Assembly: GCA_027924645.1 (NCBI GenBank)
Contig: BSBN01000445.1
Coordinates: 8,415,001 to 8,479,000 of the forward strand
DNA: 64,000 nucleotides
Direction of reading: 5' to 3'
From: Cunninghamia lanceolata
Lineage: Eukaryota; Streptophyta; Pinopsida; Cupressales; Cupressaceae
Shown here: piece after piece, positions 24,580 through 35,112 of the stretch
How positions within the stretch are numbered: the first letter of the stretch is position 1
Layout of the letters: each line of letters opens with the position of its first letter
Made by a program: the position numbers and the translations under genes
Notes under the pieces: model-generated
The model's input: the letters and a program-made list of their open reading frames with translations, nothing else
Told to the model about the DNA's origin: nothing
The model's database searches: none

Positions 24580-26751
24580 TTAGAGAAAAAAAAGACCATA
24601 TTTTCCTTTGTCATACACCTTGTTTTGGTCTGATTTTGTTGAACTCCACTTGAAAACACTTACTAGGTCACTGTCATATATCATGGAATCATCTCCTAGT
24701 TGGGCTGAAAGTTGAGAGCATTTATTGTCCATCATATAGGAAAGATCATCAAGTGTTATTTTATCAAAAGTTTGTATAAAAATTCTACAACCATCGTAGG
24801 GCCTCTGATGTAAACTGGAAAAAGGAGTTCCAGGTGTATGGGAAGAAAAATAATTAGACTCATTCATGCCGCTCACTCCATTATATGAATACTTCTCACA
24901 TGGGTCTGAGAAATTTGTCATGTCAACATCTTCTAAAACAATCAGATCTGAAACATTTTCTATTTCTTTTATGCAATTAATTACAAATTTCTGATCCATA
25001 CAATCATCATTGTGCACACTTGAATTAATCAATGTCGAACATTCAATATCCTTAATGTACAAACCAATATCTTTTTCATGTGAGCAGAAGATCTTCAAGT
25101 CTGACTTGCATATCTCCTCTTGAACAGGGATGGACATAGAATCTTGATCAGTTCCAAGAGTTTTCTCATCATTGTTACACAAAGTGATTTCACTGTCAAA
25201 GTAGATGCATGCTGGACATGAAACTTCCAGATCACTCCCATGTGTATATCTCTAATATTCAATGGTCAATAATTCTGAAATGTGTTCACTACTGAGTAAA
25301 CATGCCCCCTCTTCCATATCCTCTACTGTCTCTTCCTCATGATCTCTATAGGAACCACTTAGTTACAAGTTAAAATCCACAGGGTTGTCATAACAAACAT
25401 TTTTACTTACATACCCATCCTCTATAAATTGATTGCAATCATTGCCCTCTTCATTGATGCATGGCATGATATCCCCTTTTGTTTCAACTTCTAATTTATT
25501 ATTCTTAATGCTATGATAATGCATACATGGATGCACCTCCATACCATCTGAATCATGGCTGATATATTCCTCAGGTAGTGTGTTTCTAGCAATATCTTCA
25601 ATACTGCAATCATCCTACAAGGTGAAAGATTGGCCTTCAGCAAGTTCATCTTCATTCAAATCATCATTGAAATCTTTACTCGCACATGTTTCCTCTTCTA
25701 GTTGTATTGCTTGATCAGTTTCTCCATATTCATCAATGGAATCACCATTTTCTATGTTGCTTAATTTAACACTACTAGCATGCTCATACCTGATTTTCTC
25801 TACAAAACCAACCATTTCATACCCCTAGTTGAAAGTAACTAGTTTCCATGACTCGGGCCCTTTGTCTGAATGAGGCACATATAATTTCATGAATGTTTCA
25901 ATGCATATGGATTTATCAGGCCTAACTTTAATAGGTATTTGCATATAGATATCCAACATTCTTTTGAACAAAGAAAGTCCAGATTCCAATGTTCTTTTGA
26001 ACAAAGAAAATCTAGATTCCCCAAATTTACTTTGACTTCCCTTTTGAAAATACCCATTATTTTTCTCTTTAAAATGGTACATGAATTTACTTGCAAGTTC
26101 ATTCCATGAGGTTATGCAAAGCATAGGAAGGCTGTAAAACCAATCTTCAGCATCATTTTTTAATGTTTTCACAAAATGTTTCATGATAACGTCCTCTCCA
26201 TTGATTTGCCAATTCATCATTAAATTAATGAATTGCTGCAGGTGCATATCGATTGATTCTGATTTGCATCCACTAAATTTTGGCAAATGATTTTTAACAT
26301 TCAAAGGGGGAGGAATATTTGGGTAACTCTGAATGTTTCTGAAATCAAATGGTTTGTGTATTTCAAGATCTATTACCCTCTTTTCGAAAAGAATTTGCTA
26401 CAATTCTACTTCTTGTAGACTTTAATTGACGCGAGGGCTAACATTGCTTTATAGATTTTGACATGGAATTTGATATTGATAATGCCCAACATATTGGTTA
26501 TATTCATGATCTTGGTAGCCCACAAATCTTTGACCATGTGAGACAGGATAGGCATTTATTTGACTCGGGGCTTGTGGTATAAAAATGTCCTGCTGTGTAT
26601 AATGTGCACCATATCTATTGTCAGGATCATGAGGCACTTGTGAGATCAAATGATCACTTGAATTCACATACTCGTCCTCACTAGATGCTGATATATATTG
26701 TGATGAATTTGAAGACTGTTTGGCTTTTAATCGCTGCAATTCTTGAATCAA
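24580..26751 (-). pseudogene. Gag with long acidic C-terminal extension, element N
   Basis: One frame of 724 codons runs through, with a handful of stops. Codons 1-100 are hydrophilic, rich in Q, S and Y. At about codon 150 the Gag core begins: NHLPKFSGCKSESIDMHLQQ, then HFVKTLKNDAEDWFYSLP and ITSWNELASKFMYHF. This is the standard plant gypsy Gag helix set. After about codon 310 comes a 400-residue acidic stretch rich in D, E, S, N and C (for example ENGDSIDEYGETDQAI). It shows no zinc knuckle, protease DTG/DSG or RT. Similar acidic tails are not typical of autonomous gypsy Gag. The frame is well kept relative to the age of the LTRs, which suggests the tail was translated. Its role is unknown. 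Confidence 0.7.
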
Positions 26752-27002
26752 CTTTTTTCTTCCCTTAACAACTCCAGCAGTTCCTCTTCTTCAGTCATAT
26801 TTATTTTCTGCAGATGGTGTTATTACAAGTTGTATTTGTATTCTTCATTGAATTCCTTTTCAGAGTCACCACCTCTTGTCAAAAGAGGAATGATTTCATC
26901 TTTCTGGGTCCTTCTTGCTAGCAGAGTAATACCAATTTGTATTTGAATTTAAAACTTCACTGACTCTGTAATGAGATGATCTTTAATTAGATTCTGGATT
27001 AC

Positions 27003-27034
27003 TCCCCAACAGAGTCACCAATTTTGTTAGGGTA
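27003..27034 (-). promoter_or_regulatory. Second LTR-end/primer-binding-like junction in the leader of N
   Basis: On the minus strand CTAACA is followed by AAATTGGTGACTCTGTTGGG. This nearly repeats the true junction at 27151-27176 (CTAACA then GAATTGGTGACTCTACTG). The intervening 140 bases do not resemble the LTR. It may be a remnant of an earlier junction or a local duplication. Confidence 0.5.
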
Positions 27035-27150
27035 GACTTAGATGGGGAGTGCAAATTTTACAATTATGAATCTCTATTTGAAGACCTGATTTGAAAGTTT
27101 TAATGACTCTAAAAGGCAAGATGGCCTGCTACTGGATTTTCTCAAGTTGC

Positions 27151-27167
27151 CCCCAGTAGAGTCACCA
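27151..27167 (-). promoter_or_regulatory. Primer binding site of element N
   Basis: On the minus strand TGGTGACTCTACTGGGG begins four bases after the end of the 5' LTR. TGG(T/C)GACTC at this position is common in plant gypsy elements. I cannot assign the tRNA by eye. The site supports the minus strand as the element's coding strand. Confidence 0.6.
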
Positions 27168-29156
27168 ATTCTGTTAGGTCTCAAAAAAGCATGTCGTTAA
27201 CCCTAAGAGGTTGCCAAGCTCTCTTCACACTTTTGGCTAATAGGCACAGGGTTAATGTGGTTAAACCCTCTTCTCTTTAGGCTCTGCTAGACCTAGGTGG
27301 GTATACCTTAATGACTAATGCAGATTTGATTTGACCTTCACGGTGGCAAATGGGTGTTGAAGTAGATGTAGTGTTTGTGAATTGTTCCTAATGCTAATGT
27401 TTGAGATTTGAAAATTATGAATAAGATTGAGAAATGATATTTGTGATGACCAGTGCTTTATCTGTTTTGGGCAATCGAGTTAGGATGTGTAGGATGAATG
27501 TGTCCTCCCTCTTGGCTTAACTCGAATTATTTGGAACTTTCAAGTGCTTATACCTTGTATAAATGTGCAAGGATGTAGGTTATCAGGCTCTTCTTACCAA
27601 ATCCCAATGATGTTTTCCCAGGTTACTGTGATTAATTGAAAGGATTTAATCCTTCCTTGAAGGACCCAGTTAGATAAATCACACAAGAACAGTAAGTGTG
27701 CCCTGATAAATTAAACATATCCTTGATATATTTACTTAAATAACAAAGGAAATCATTTTGGAGACAACAAAGATAACACATATGCATTCATATCCACAAA
27801 TAATTGAACACCAAAAGTTAGACATCAGATGATTATATTCTTGCTCTGTTCAAAAAATATTTTACAGTATATTCTTGGAAATCTTCATTTTGATATATTT
27901 TATCTAACCCTAATAATTGCTTCTAGTGTTGCTGCATTCTGATTATTGCTTGGATGATTTATTTTATTAATTGATTCCTGCCTCCGATTATTGATTAGAT
28001 CTCCCATTTATATTGCACTTTTATAGGGTTGTGACCCTTAATTCAGAGTTTTCCTCGGGTACTTCTCTTCATTTAATAAGTTGCCTCCAATAGAATTAAT
28101 TATTTTAACTCCTTCAGTCATTTCGATAAAAATATTTGTCAATACCTTATCCTTTATTTATTTCTTGATTGTATTTCTCCGTGTATGTCTTCACATTTAT
28201 TTGGCAAAAAATATTCTTTTGGATGAAAATGATTACCCCCTTGATGAAAATATTTTACTGGCCTTTATGTGCAACATATTCATTTGGTAAAACATTTCTC
28301 ACTTCTTTGAATTATTTTATTTGCTTGGCATTTTAATTTTCATTAATGTTTGATTAAATCTTCTTCATTTCTGCATGAAACCCATTTACTTGAGTTTTTA
28401 TCCACCTCCTGATGCAATCCTTTTATGAAAGGGTCATTATGTTTCACTATAATCACATTTTATTTTAAATTTTCATTTTCTCTATGACAATGTTCATTTG
28501 TAGTTTCTTTCTTGCTAATATTCACTTTTCCTTTGATAATATTTCTTACTTTGTTTTGCTTCATCATCAGGCGATACTATTTTTCTGATCTTGGCAGTGT
28601 TTGTAAAATAAAGTCATCAGGATTTCAGGGTGACTAAAATTTCACTCACCTCGATATGGTGAGTCTCTTCGATGTATTCCTTTAATATTCACTTGCACTT
28701 TATATTTTTCACTATAATCATATTTTATATGATCCTGTATTTGCACCTATTGTCAATATTATTTTTCATTTTGATAATGTTTGCACCTCTTTTATTTTCA
28801 CCTGCCTTTCAAACAGACTCTTAAAGCACTCCCTCCGATTTCCTAATATTTGTTTTGACAATGTTCATAAATCATATCATCGGCATTTCAGAGTGACAAG
28901 TTTTGGGGTCTTCCCAACATGCAATCTCTGTTCGATATTAGGGTTTTCTGCTGAGTTTCCATTTTTGCCCTAATTGTTTGGCTCGAGCATTGAGGATGCT
29001 GGCAACGATTGTGGTTACTTCTGCCCATTGCATTTGTCTGAAAGTTTCTAAAACCTTTTTAATATCTTCATTTTGTGTATATCCTGCAGTCATGGCAAGT
29101 CATGATATTCGCGTGCCTCCTCTATCCTTCCGCATTTTGCATACATGAAAATAAGC

Positions 29157-29423
29157 TTATTGTGAAAAGTTGTGTGTAGCAGATGCAAATCGCTTGTGAG
29201 CGATGAAAGAGTGAACTTCTTTCCCCTGTGAAAGCGCATAGTTGAGAATGCAGGTTCGCAATAATTGAATATATGTAGATGAGTCTGGAGGGAGGTCGTG
29301 CATAATGAACAGAATTTGCAGCGCTTCTGTCAGTTGGCTCTCTCTACATAATGCTGTGAGACTGAGATGAGTAGTGATAGAATTCAACTTTTCCAAGAAT
29401 TTGCCCAACAAGCTTGTCAGCAC
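29157..29423 (-). pseudogene. PPR protein N-terminal fragment (LTR copy 2)
   Basis: This is the better-kept partner of 22388-22621. It has [31 protein letters not shown] and ALSQGKEVHSFIAH. The cysteine in LLRTC and the EALQIL motif fit plant PPR starts better than copy 1. It ends after about 88 codons and overlaps the eIF2 gamma frame. Confidence 0.65.
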
Positions 29424-30095
29424 ATGTGAGTGTGGGATCTATTGGCGTCCCTACACCAATAAGGCCTCCTAGAACAACAAATTGCAACTCATTTTGCTCA
29501 GCATAGAGTGAAATTATTCTCGAAGGGATAGATGTACACTTGATATCGCCAATCTCATCTTTGACTACAATGCCAAGATAGATTTCAACTTTTTGATTCA
29601 CCTTCAAAACAACCCTCAATAGACTTCCACCAGCAACACTACCTTTTATTTCTTCAACTTCAGCACCAGGTTTATTCACATCAAATGATCTGATTACAAT
29701 CATGTTGGGTGGGGTAACAAAATTTCACTATGGAATAGGAATCTTGTTTATTATGTATTCACATACAACATCGATGTTGTACTTTAGTTGTGCAGATATT
29801 GGTATCACTGGAGCTCCATCAATAAATAAATCTCTGAATCACCTCATGCTGGTTGTTTTCTACACTCTCTTGAATCAGGTCGATTTTGTTCTGCAGAATA
29901 ATAATATGCTGAAGGCGCATTATCTCTACAGCAGCAAGGTGCTCGAAAGTTTGAGGTTGATGACAACTCTCATTACTTGCAATTAGAAGTAATGTGACAT
30001 CCATAATAGTAGCACCATTTAGCATAGTAGCTATAATAATACCATGACCCGAGCAATCAACAAATGAAACGTGTCTTAAAAGCTTCGTGCATTTT
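29400..30095 (-). pseudogene. eIF2gamma: Translation factor eIF2 gamma fragment (LTR copy 2)
   Basis: This has the same extent as copy 1, with frames 30025-29819 and 29703-29344. The G4 motif QNKIDLIQE and the domain-2 segment [20 protein letters not shown] are clear. The G3 motif reads DCSGHG here, against DCPSHD in copy 1. Each LTR copy therefore keeps a different part of the ancestral DCPGHD. A stop or frame break separates the two frames near 29820. It is not functional. Confidence 0.8.
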
Positions 30096-30102
30096 CAAAT
30101 CT

Positions 30103-31060
30103 AGCAACATCACAGAAAGGATTGTCTTCCTTTCCACTACCATATGCCCTCTTTAACTCTTTTGAAACACAGTTTAGAGAAATCCTTAATTCTTGGAGGT
30201 TGATCATGTTGCTCACATCTTTTAGATTCAGCAACTCATTCTCTTCAAAATAAAGCTTCAACCATGATGATCTCAATGTCCTCAGATTGAGAAGCTTCAA
30301 TATTCCCTTAGGCATAAAATCCAACATTTGGGAGCATAATATTACACTGAGATAGGAAAGATATTTGAGTTCTCCTATCCAATCTGGTAGTCATTCAAGA
30401 AACTGAAGATACTTAAGCCCTCTCACACATTCTAGTACCTCATTAATGCTTGTCCCAAATAAATTTAGAACCCTAAGAAGTTGCATGTTTCTGACACATT
30501 TAGGTAATGTAGTGATCTAAGTAAGGCAAATTCAAGAACCCACAACACTCTGAGTCGATCAAACAAGTTCTCTTGTTGAGCCCACAATATCCTGCGGCAG
30601 CTTTTCAGGAGAGAGGGAGGAGCAAATTTGCATCTATTTTCCATAGAAATATAAATGGCCAGATCCATCATTAATTTGTGGACAGAGCAACTGAGTGAAG
30701 CATCTAAAGACCATCCTGTTACATCAACTAAACATAGATTTGCAAGCTGAAGTAGGTAATTTATCCCAATTTCTAGCTCATCTTTTTCTCGAGGAACAAG
30801 CCCCTCTGCTATCCACAAATGTATAAGATACTCGCATGGAATAAGATAGTCCTTGGGAAAGAAATAGAAGTAGGCAAAGTAGACTTTCAGATGTTGAGGC
30901 AGCGACTCATAACTTGGCTACAAAATCTGTAAGATGGGCTCCTTTGAAATCAACAACTGTTTCAACTTTAACTCCCATTCTTCTTCTACCTTGGAGTTTT
31001 CCATAGATGCAACAACCATTTTCACTACAAGTGGCAACTTACCATTAAATCAATTGTTGA
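30103..31060 (-). pseudogene. NLR disease-resistance gene fragment (LTR copy 2)
   Basis: This is the partner of 23300-24300. It keeps SYESLPQHLKVYFAYF, FPKDYLIPCEYLIHLWIAEG and, further on, CSVHKLMMDLAIYIS. The last occupies the place of the MHD motif of the NB-ARC domain (VHK instead of MHD). Leucine-rich repeat remnants follow to 30103. Frames are broken by stops and a deletion near 30520, where copy 1 is longer. Confidence 0.75.
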
Positions 31061-31442
31061 TCTCTACCTTAAACTGAATGTGTTTTTCAAAAATCCTTCA
31101 AAATAGGTCAATGGGGTAGATTGTAGAGGTACATTTATGAGTGTTGTTATCAATTTTTTACTATGGGAACCTAAAATTTTTACAAAATTTGGTATGAAAT
31201 TTTAGGTCCCAACAGATTGGAATCATTGGGAAAATGCGAATAGGCGAATGATAAATGGTAAACATGAATTATTGTGGGATCTCAAAGGCTCAAACGGTTA
31301 ATCTATACCTAAGCAACCATAGACTCCTTACTAGGACAAAAATTGAACAAGAGCATGACACTCACAAAATGCATGATGGAACAGAATCAAGAATGCAAAA
31401 TTTTAATCTTTCATGATTTTATGTTTTTTAAGAATTTTTGAA

Positions 31443-33415
31443 TTATTTGATTTTTTTTGGATTTTATAGGCTTTACAACATTTTGAGATGCTAAACACTT
31501 CTCATTCCATAGTGCACAAGAGGTAGCATCATTTTTGACATCTTCCTTAACTACAGTTGGACCTATCTAATTTGGTTTGAACTTCGCTTGAAAGTCTTTG
31601 CAAGGACACTCGAAGGCTTGGTGTAAAAATGTCTTTGTATTTAGTGAGGAGTTTTGTGTACTCACATGTTTCATTATTTGATGATTTACCCCCTAACGTT
31701 ATCCTTTTTTGTTCTTGTATAGTTTCATTGCTTGTTTTGTACTTTTGAGGGGAAAATGAGATTGGTGTTGACTTCCCTAGTTTCTGTGTGGGTTTTGGTG
31801 CTTCTTCTTTAATAATGATTTCAATCATATGAATGTTTATGTCTGGTTTAAATGGAATGGCCATGAAGTTGAATGGAGCATGAGACTTTGTTGAGTGGGG
31901 ATCAAAGGGGAATTCTCTTGTCGCCCCCTTTCCTATACATTTTGAGGTCTTGGCTATGTTTGCAATTTGTTTTGATGTCTCTCCTTTTTCAAAAGTGTTG
32001 ATTTTTGGGTCACTAGTGGTTTCTAGGGTATTTCCCTTCTTTTTGACTTGTTCGCCTCTATAAAGGTTGAAAGGATTAGGATCTCCTTTGATGACATGGG
32101 TTTGTCCCATGTGTGACAAGTATATTTCTTTAAATAGTTTGGAGGGGATGGCCCTCATCCTATGGATCCAAGGCCTTCCTAGGATCATGTTGTAAGTGGT
32201 TTCTTTATTGATGACATAAAATTTAGTTGGGAGGGTTTTGGGACCCAATGTGATTTGAAGATTGTCCTTACCCATGGTTCGAATGTTTAGGTTATCATGA
32301 GTTCTAAGTATGGCAATTTGTTTTGTGATTTGAGTATCGTTATAACCCAATCTTTGAAGAAGAGAGAAAGAGACTATGTTGATTGTAGACCCATCATCGA
32401 TCATTGCATGTTTAATGGAATATTCTTGAAATTGGACTATCAGATGGAGGGGGAGATCACCCTGCTTAGCTATGTCATTGTTTGAGGGTAGCTTTTCAAA
32501 ATCAAATGTTGGAGGAGAACACTTTTCACTTGGAGTGTTTTCAACTAGATGGACTAGATTTAAGGCTTTGAGGACAACATTCTTGTGCGTAGGAGAACTT
32601 TTGAGAATTTTTAACATGTGAGAAAAATTTGAATTGTTGGAAGTGTCTTCTGGTCACTCTGGTCCTTAGGTGACACAAATTTCTTGATCTTTATCTAATT
32701 CGACAAGTCCTAAGGTGTTTTGATCAAAGGTGTTGGGACTAGGTTTTTCATCTTGTGAGGATGTGTCCATGAATGTTTTTTGTTGATATTTTGGGAGGTT
32801 TGATATGAAGAGATGGTACCCCCAACATGACTTGATCTCATGCCCCCTTCTCTTATGAAATGAGCAAAATTTATCATGATTGTGATCTTGAGGTTTATGA
32901 TGATTGTTGTATGACTACTTTTTGATTCTCAAGGGATAGTTGTTGATATTTTGGTGACTATTGTTCCTAGATGGTGAAGTGCTTGTTGACCCATCTATGT
33001 CTTGGTTATTTGTCAAAGTTTCATTATTTCTATCATGGTTTATCAGCCTTCCATTGACATCATACTTCCTTCTTCTGCTATTAATAGCAACTTGGTCGAT
33101 TCTAAGAGCACTTTTGAGTGCTTCTTCATATGATTTGTAAAGGATTTTTTGAACTCCTTGTCGTATGTCATTGTTGAGAGAATGTATGAAGAGATCACAA
33201 AGTTCTCTATGGTCTATGTTTGGTGTGCTTGTTGAAGAATAGAGAACTTTCCTCCATCGTGTGATAAAGTGTGCAACTGACTCAATGGCTTCTTGTTTGA
33301 GTGTTATAAATTCTCGTAGTCCTGTATTGACCAGTTTGTTTATGTCAAAGGTAGACAAAAATTGATCGATGAGTTGCCTAACAGATTTCATGAAAGATAT
33401 CCCTCCATCCCTCAA
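31443..33415 (-). pseudogene. gag-protease ORF of element B with internal pol deletion
   Basis: The Gag frame 33415-32915 has RQLIDQFLSTFDINKLVNTG, EFITLKQEAIESVAHFITRW and HRELCDLFIHSLNNDIRQGV. A zinc knuckle KFCSFHKRRGHEIKSC lies at about 32830-32875. The protease frame 32617-31547 (356 codons, open) holds HAMIDDGSTINIVSFSLLQR, YNMILGRPWIHRM and ETCEYTKLLTKYKDIFT. The next recognisable coding is CKDFQAKFKPNWIGPTVVKE, the integrase tail, in another frame with a TAG in place of W. The join (about 31622-31635) is at the same place as in element A. The first few codons of the 33415 frame, before SVRQL, belong to foreign sequence. Confidence 0.75.
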
Positions 33416-33559
33416 TAGTACCTAAGAAGAAGCAAGAAGAGGAAGTGTTAGTCAATGGTTAAATTCACAAAAGTAAAGGAGTAAGAAAAAAGAAGAATAG
33501 AGGAAAAGATTCTTACAAGGATCATTTGCTTGCCATGTAGGATCATCTAACAAGGGACC

Positions 33560-34700
33560 ATGTGTAGGAGGTATAGCTACCTCCTTGTCAGAAGGAATCT
33601 CTCTATCTCCCCTTATGCTGACCTCATCATACTCTTATCTCTCAAGATCATAATCATCATCTTAAGAGTCCTCAAGCTCCTCCTCAATGACCACCAACAC
33701 TTGAGAAAAGGAAGGAGTTGCATGCCTCTATCCCAGTCTATGAACAAGCCTTGTAATCAAAACACCAAGAGTTAAAGTGGTCCATAAGGATTCCCTGTGC
33801 TCTATTTCCACCATCTCCTGAGCAGATCTAGGAAGTTTGAACTAGGGGCAAGTCCTCTAAAAAGTCCTCGCCAAACTATTAAAGAACTTGATTGATGCGA
33901 TGAGACTCACCCAACCCATTTTTGCCCCACAAGTGAATTATGCCTCTACAATAGTCTTAAATCTATCTATCATCTGGCCATCAACCCTCCATATTTGTAT
34001 AAGGATCACAAATAAAGTCTATATCAATCAAAGTAGCTACGACGTGAGTAGTAGCATTAAAGACACCTATATGGCATCACCATATAGCTCTTGGTAGTCT
34101 AGGATTTGGGAGCGACACATCTCTCTGATACGATGTAATGTGCTCATAAATCCATGACATGATTAGAGAAGGATGACTAAAGGCAAGAGCCCCTCGCCTC
34201 AAAATATGATATAGATCTTGATAGACCATGGTGAGGATATCAATCCCCCATGCAAAGATTGTACCCTACTCAAGCCTCTGAATGATTGGTTCCTAGCACC
34301 ATCTGAGTCTCATCGATCCTTTATCCCCTGATAGCCTGGAAGCAATGAATCCAATGAGAACCTTTCGTAAAGGTGAAATGTCAAGGTCAAGAATTGAAAT
34401 GAGCTAAACTCCTAATCTATCTCTTAGATGTGTAACCCCCATGATAGTAGCACAGGACTGTCGCTCTCACTCAAACTTGATCTCAGGGAGCCAAAGGTGC
34501 TCTCCTCTCACAAGAACACCTAGAATGTGATACACATCATAAAGAGTGATGGTCCACTCTCCTAATACTTGAGGAATGTTATGTGGAAAAGAGTGATCTT
34601 GTCTTAGGAGTTAAACTAGGTCAAACTCTCTTCTACAAACATTAAGACACAAATCGAGCTTGGCTTCTACCCTTGAGGGAGAGACAAACTATAGGGGTTC
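33560..34700 (-). pseudogene. Plant mobile domain (MAIN-like) pseudogene
   Basis: The minus-strand frame has stops, mostly TAG at places where W or Q is expected. It shows the family pattern of HNIPQVLGEWTITLYDVYHI followed by LGVLVRGEHLWLP. Then come GVTHLRDRLGV, LDISPLRKVLIGFIASRLSG and GTIFAWGIDILTMVYQDLYH. Plant mobile domain proteins such as MAIN and MAIL1 act in the nucleus in gene and transposon silencing, and related domains are carried by transposons. This copy is broken and lies between an LTR and element B. Assignment rests on the GEWTITLYDV...L..PVRG-type motif and is moderately secure. Confidence 0.55.
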
Positions 34701-35112
34701 TGCCTCTTTGTTGTATAGATGAGTGTCAAACCAAATTCAACCAATCTAGCTAGGGCACAAGAACAAACCTTAATTGAGAGAGATTGAGTTACAAAAGTAG
34801 TCAAAATCAGAGAAACTAAATGAACAATATAGATGAATAAATAGTTCAAAGCAGGAACCTGGAGTCAAAATGTCTCATGTACCAGGGTACTCAAGTGCCC
34901 TGGGCCTTTTTTAGGGTTTACAGAAACTATAACTTTCACCGGGTCTATACCTGCAATGCTATATTCTCCCAGATTGATATCTCCTGAATCCTATTTTTCC
35001 ATCTTACACACAAGAAAGAAGGGAAAATTATTTGCAACTATATAGGATCTTGCCTTATTCAAGCCCTCGTTTAGGTGTTCCTACCTCATGGATAGCCAAG
35101 ATTAGAACCAAT

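Larger units (their letters stand above)
24421..27171 (-). mobile_element. Internal region of element N
   Basis: It lies between the LTRs and is almost filled by one frame (24580-26751). The 24421-24579 stretch before the 3' LTR has no good polypurine tract: the last bases read GAGACAGAGCCAC. The 26752-27171 stretch is the leader, with two copies of a primer-binding-site-like junction (see separate entries). Confidence 0.7.
20376..31214 (-). mobile_element. Element N: gag-only LTR retrotransposon with host gene pieces in 4-kb LTRs
   Basis: N is delimited by GATTG at 20371-20375 and 31215-31219. It starts TGTTAGG and ends CCCAACA. Two direct LTRs of 4,045 bp and 4,043 bp flank an internal region of only 2.75 kb. 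The coding strand is minus, so 27172-31214 is the 5' LTR and 20376-24420 the 3' LTR. Over one 60-base stretch (22381-22440 against its partner) I count 54 identities, so the insertion is old. The internal region has Gag and an acidic extension but no protease, RT or integrase, so N would need another element's enzymes. Confidence 0.85.
27172..31214 (-). mobile_element. 5' LTR of element N (4,043 bp)
   Basis: The minus strand starts TGTTGGGACC at 31214 and ends CCTAACA at 27172. The host-gene fragments sit in the first half in the same order as in the other LTR. The remaining 27172-29150 is AT-rich with nothing recognised. Confidence 0.85.
18544..33385 (-). mobile_element. Element B: gag-protease element split by element N
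   Basis: B is the second member of the A family. Its 3' region (18544-20375) is continuous with its gag-PR body (31215-33385) once N and one copy of the GATTG duplication are removed. Element A shows the undisturbed order TTTGATTGGAATCATTGG. B keeps its polypurine tract and 3' LTR at the low end. It is truncated at 33385 inside gag, where an unrelated sequence starts. The 5' LTR is missing. Confidence 0.7.
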
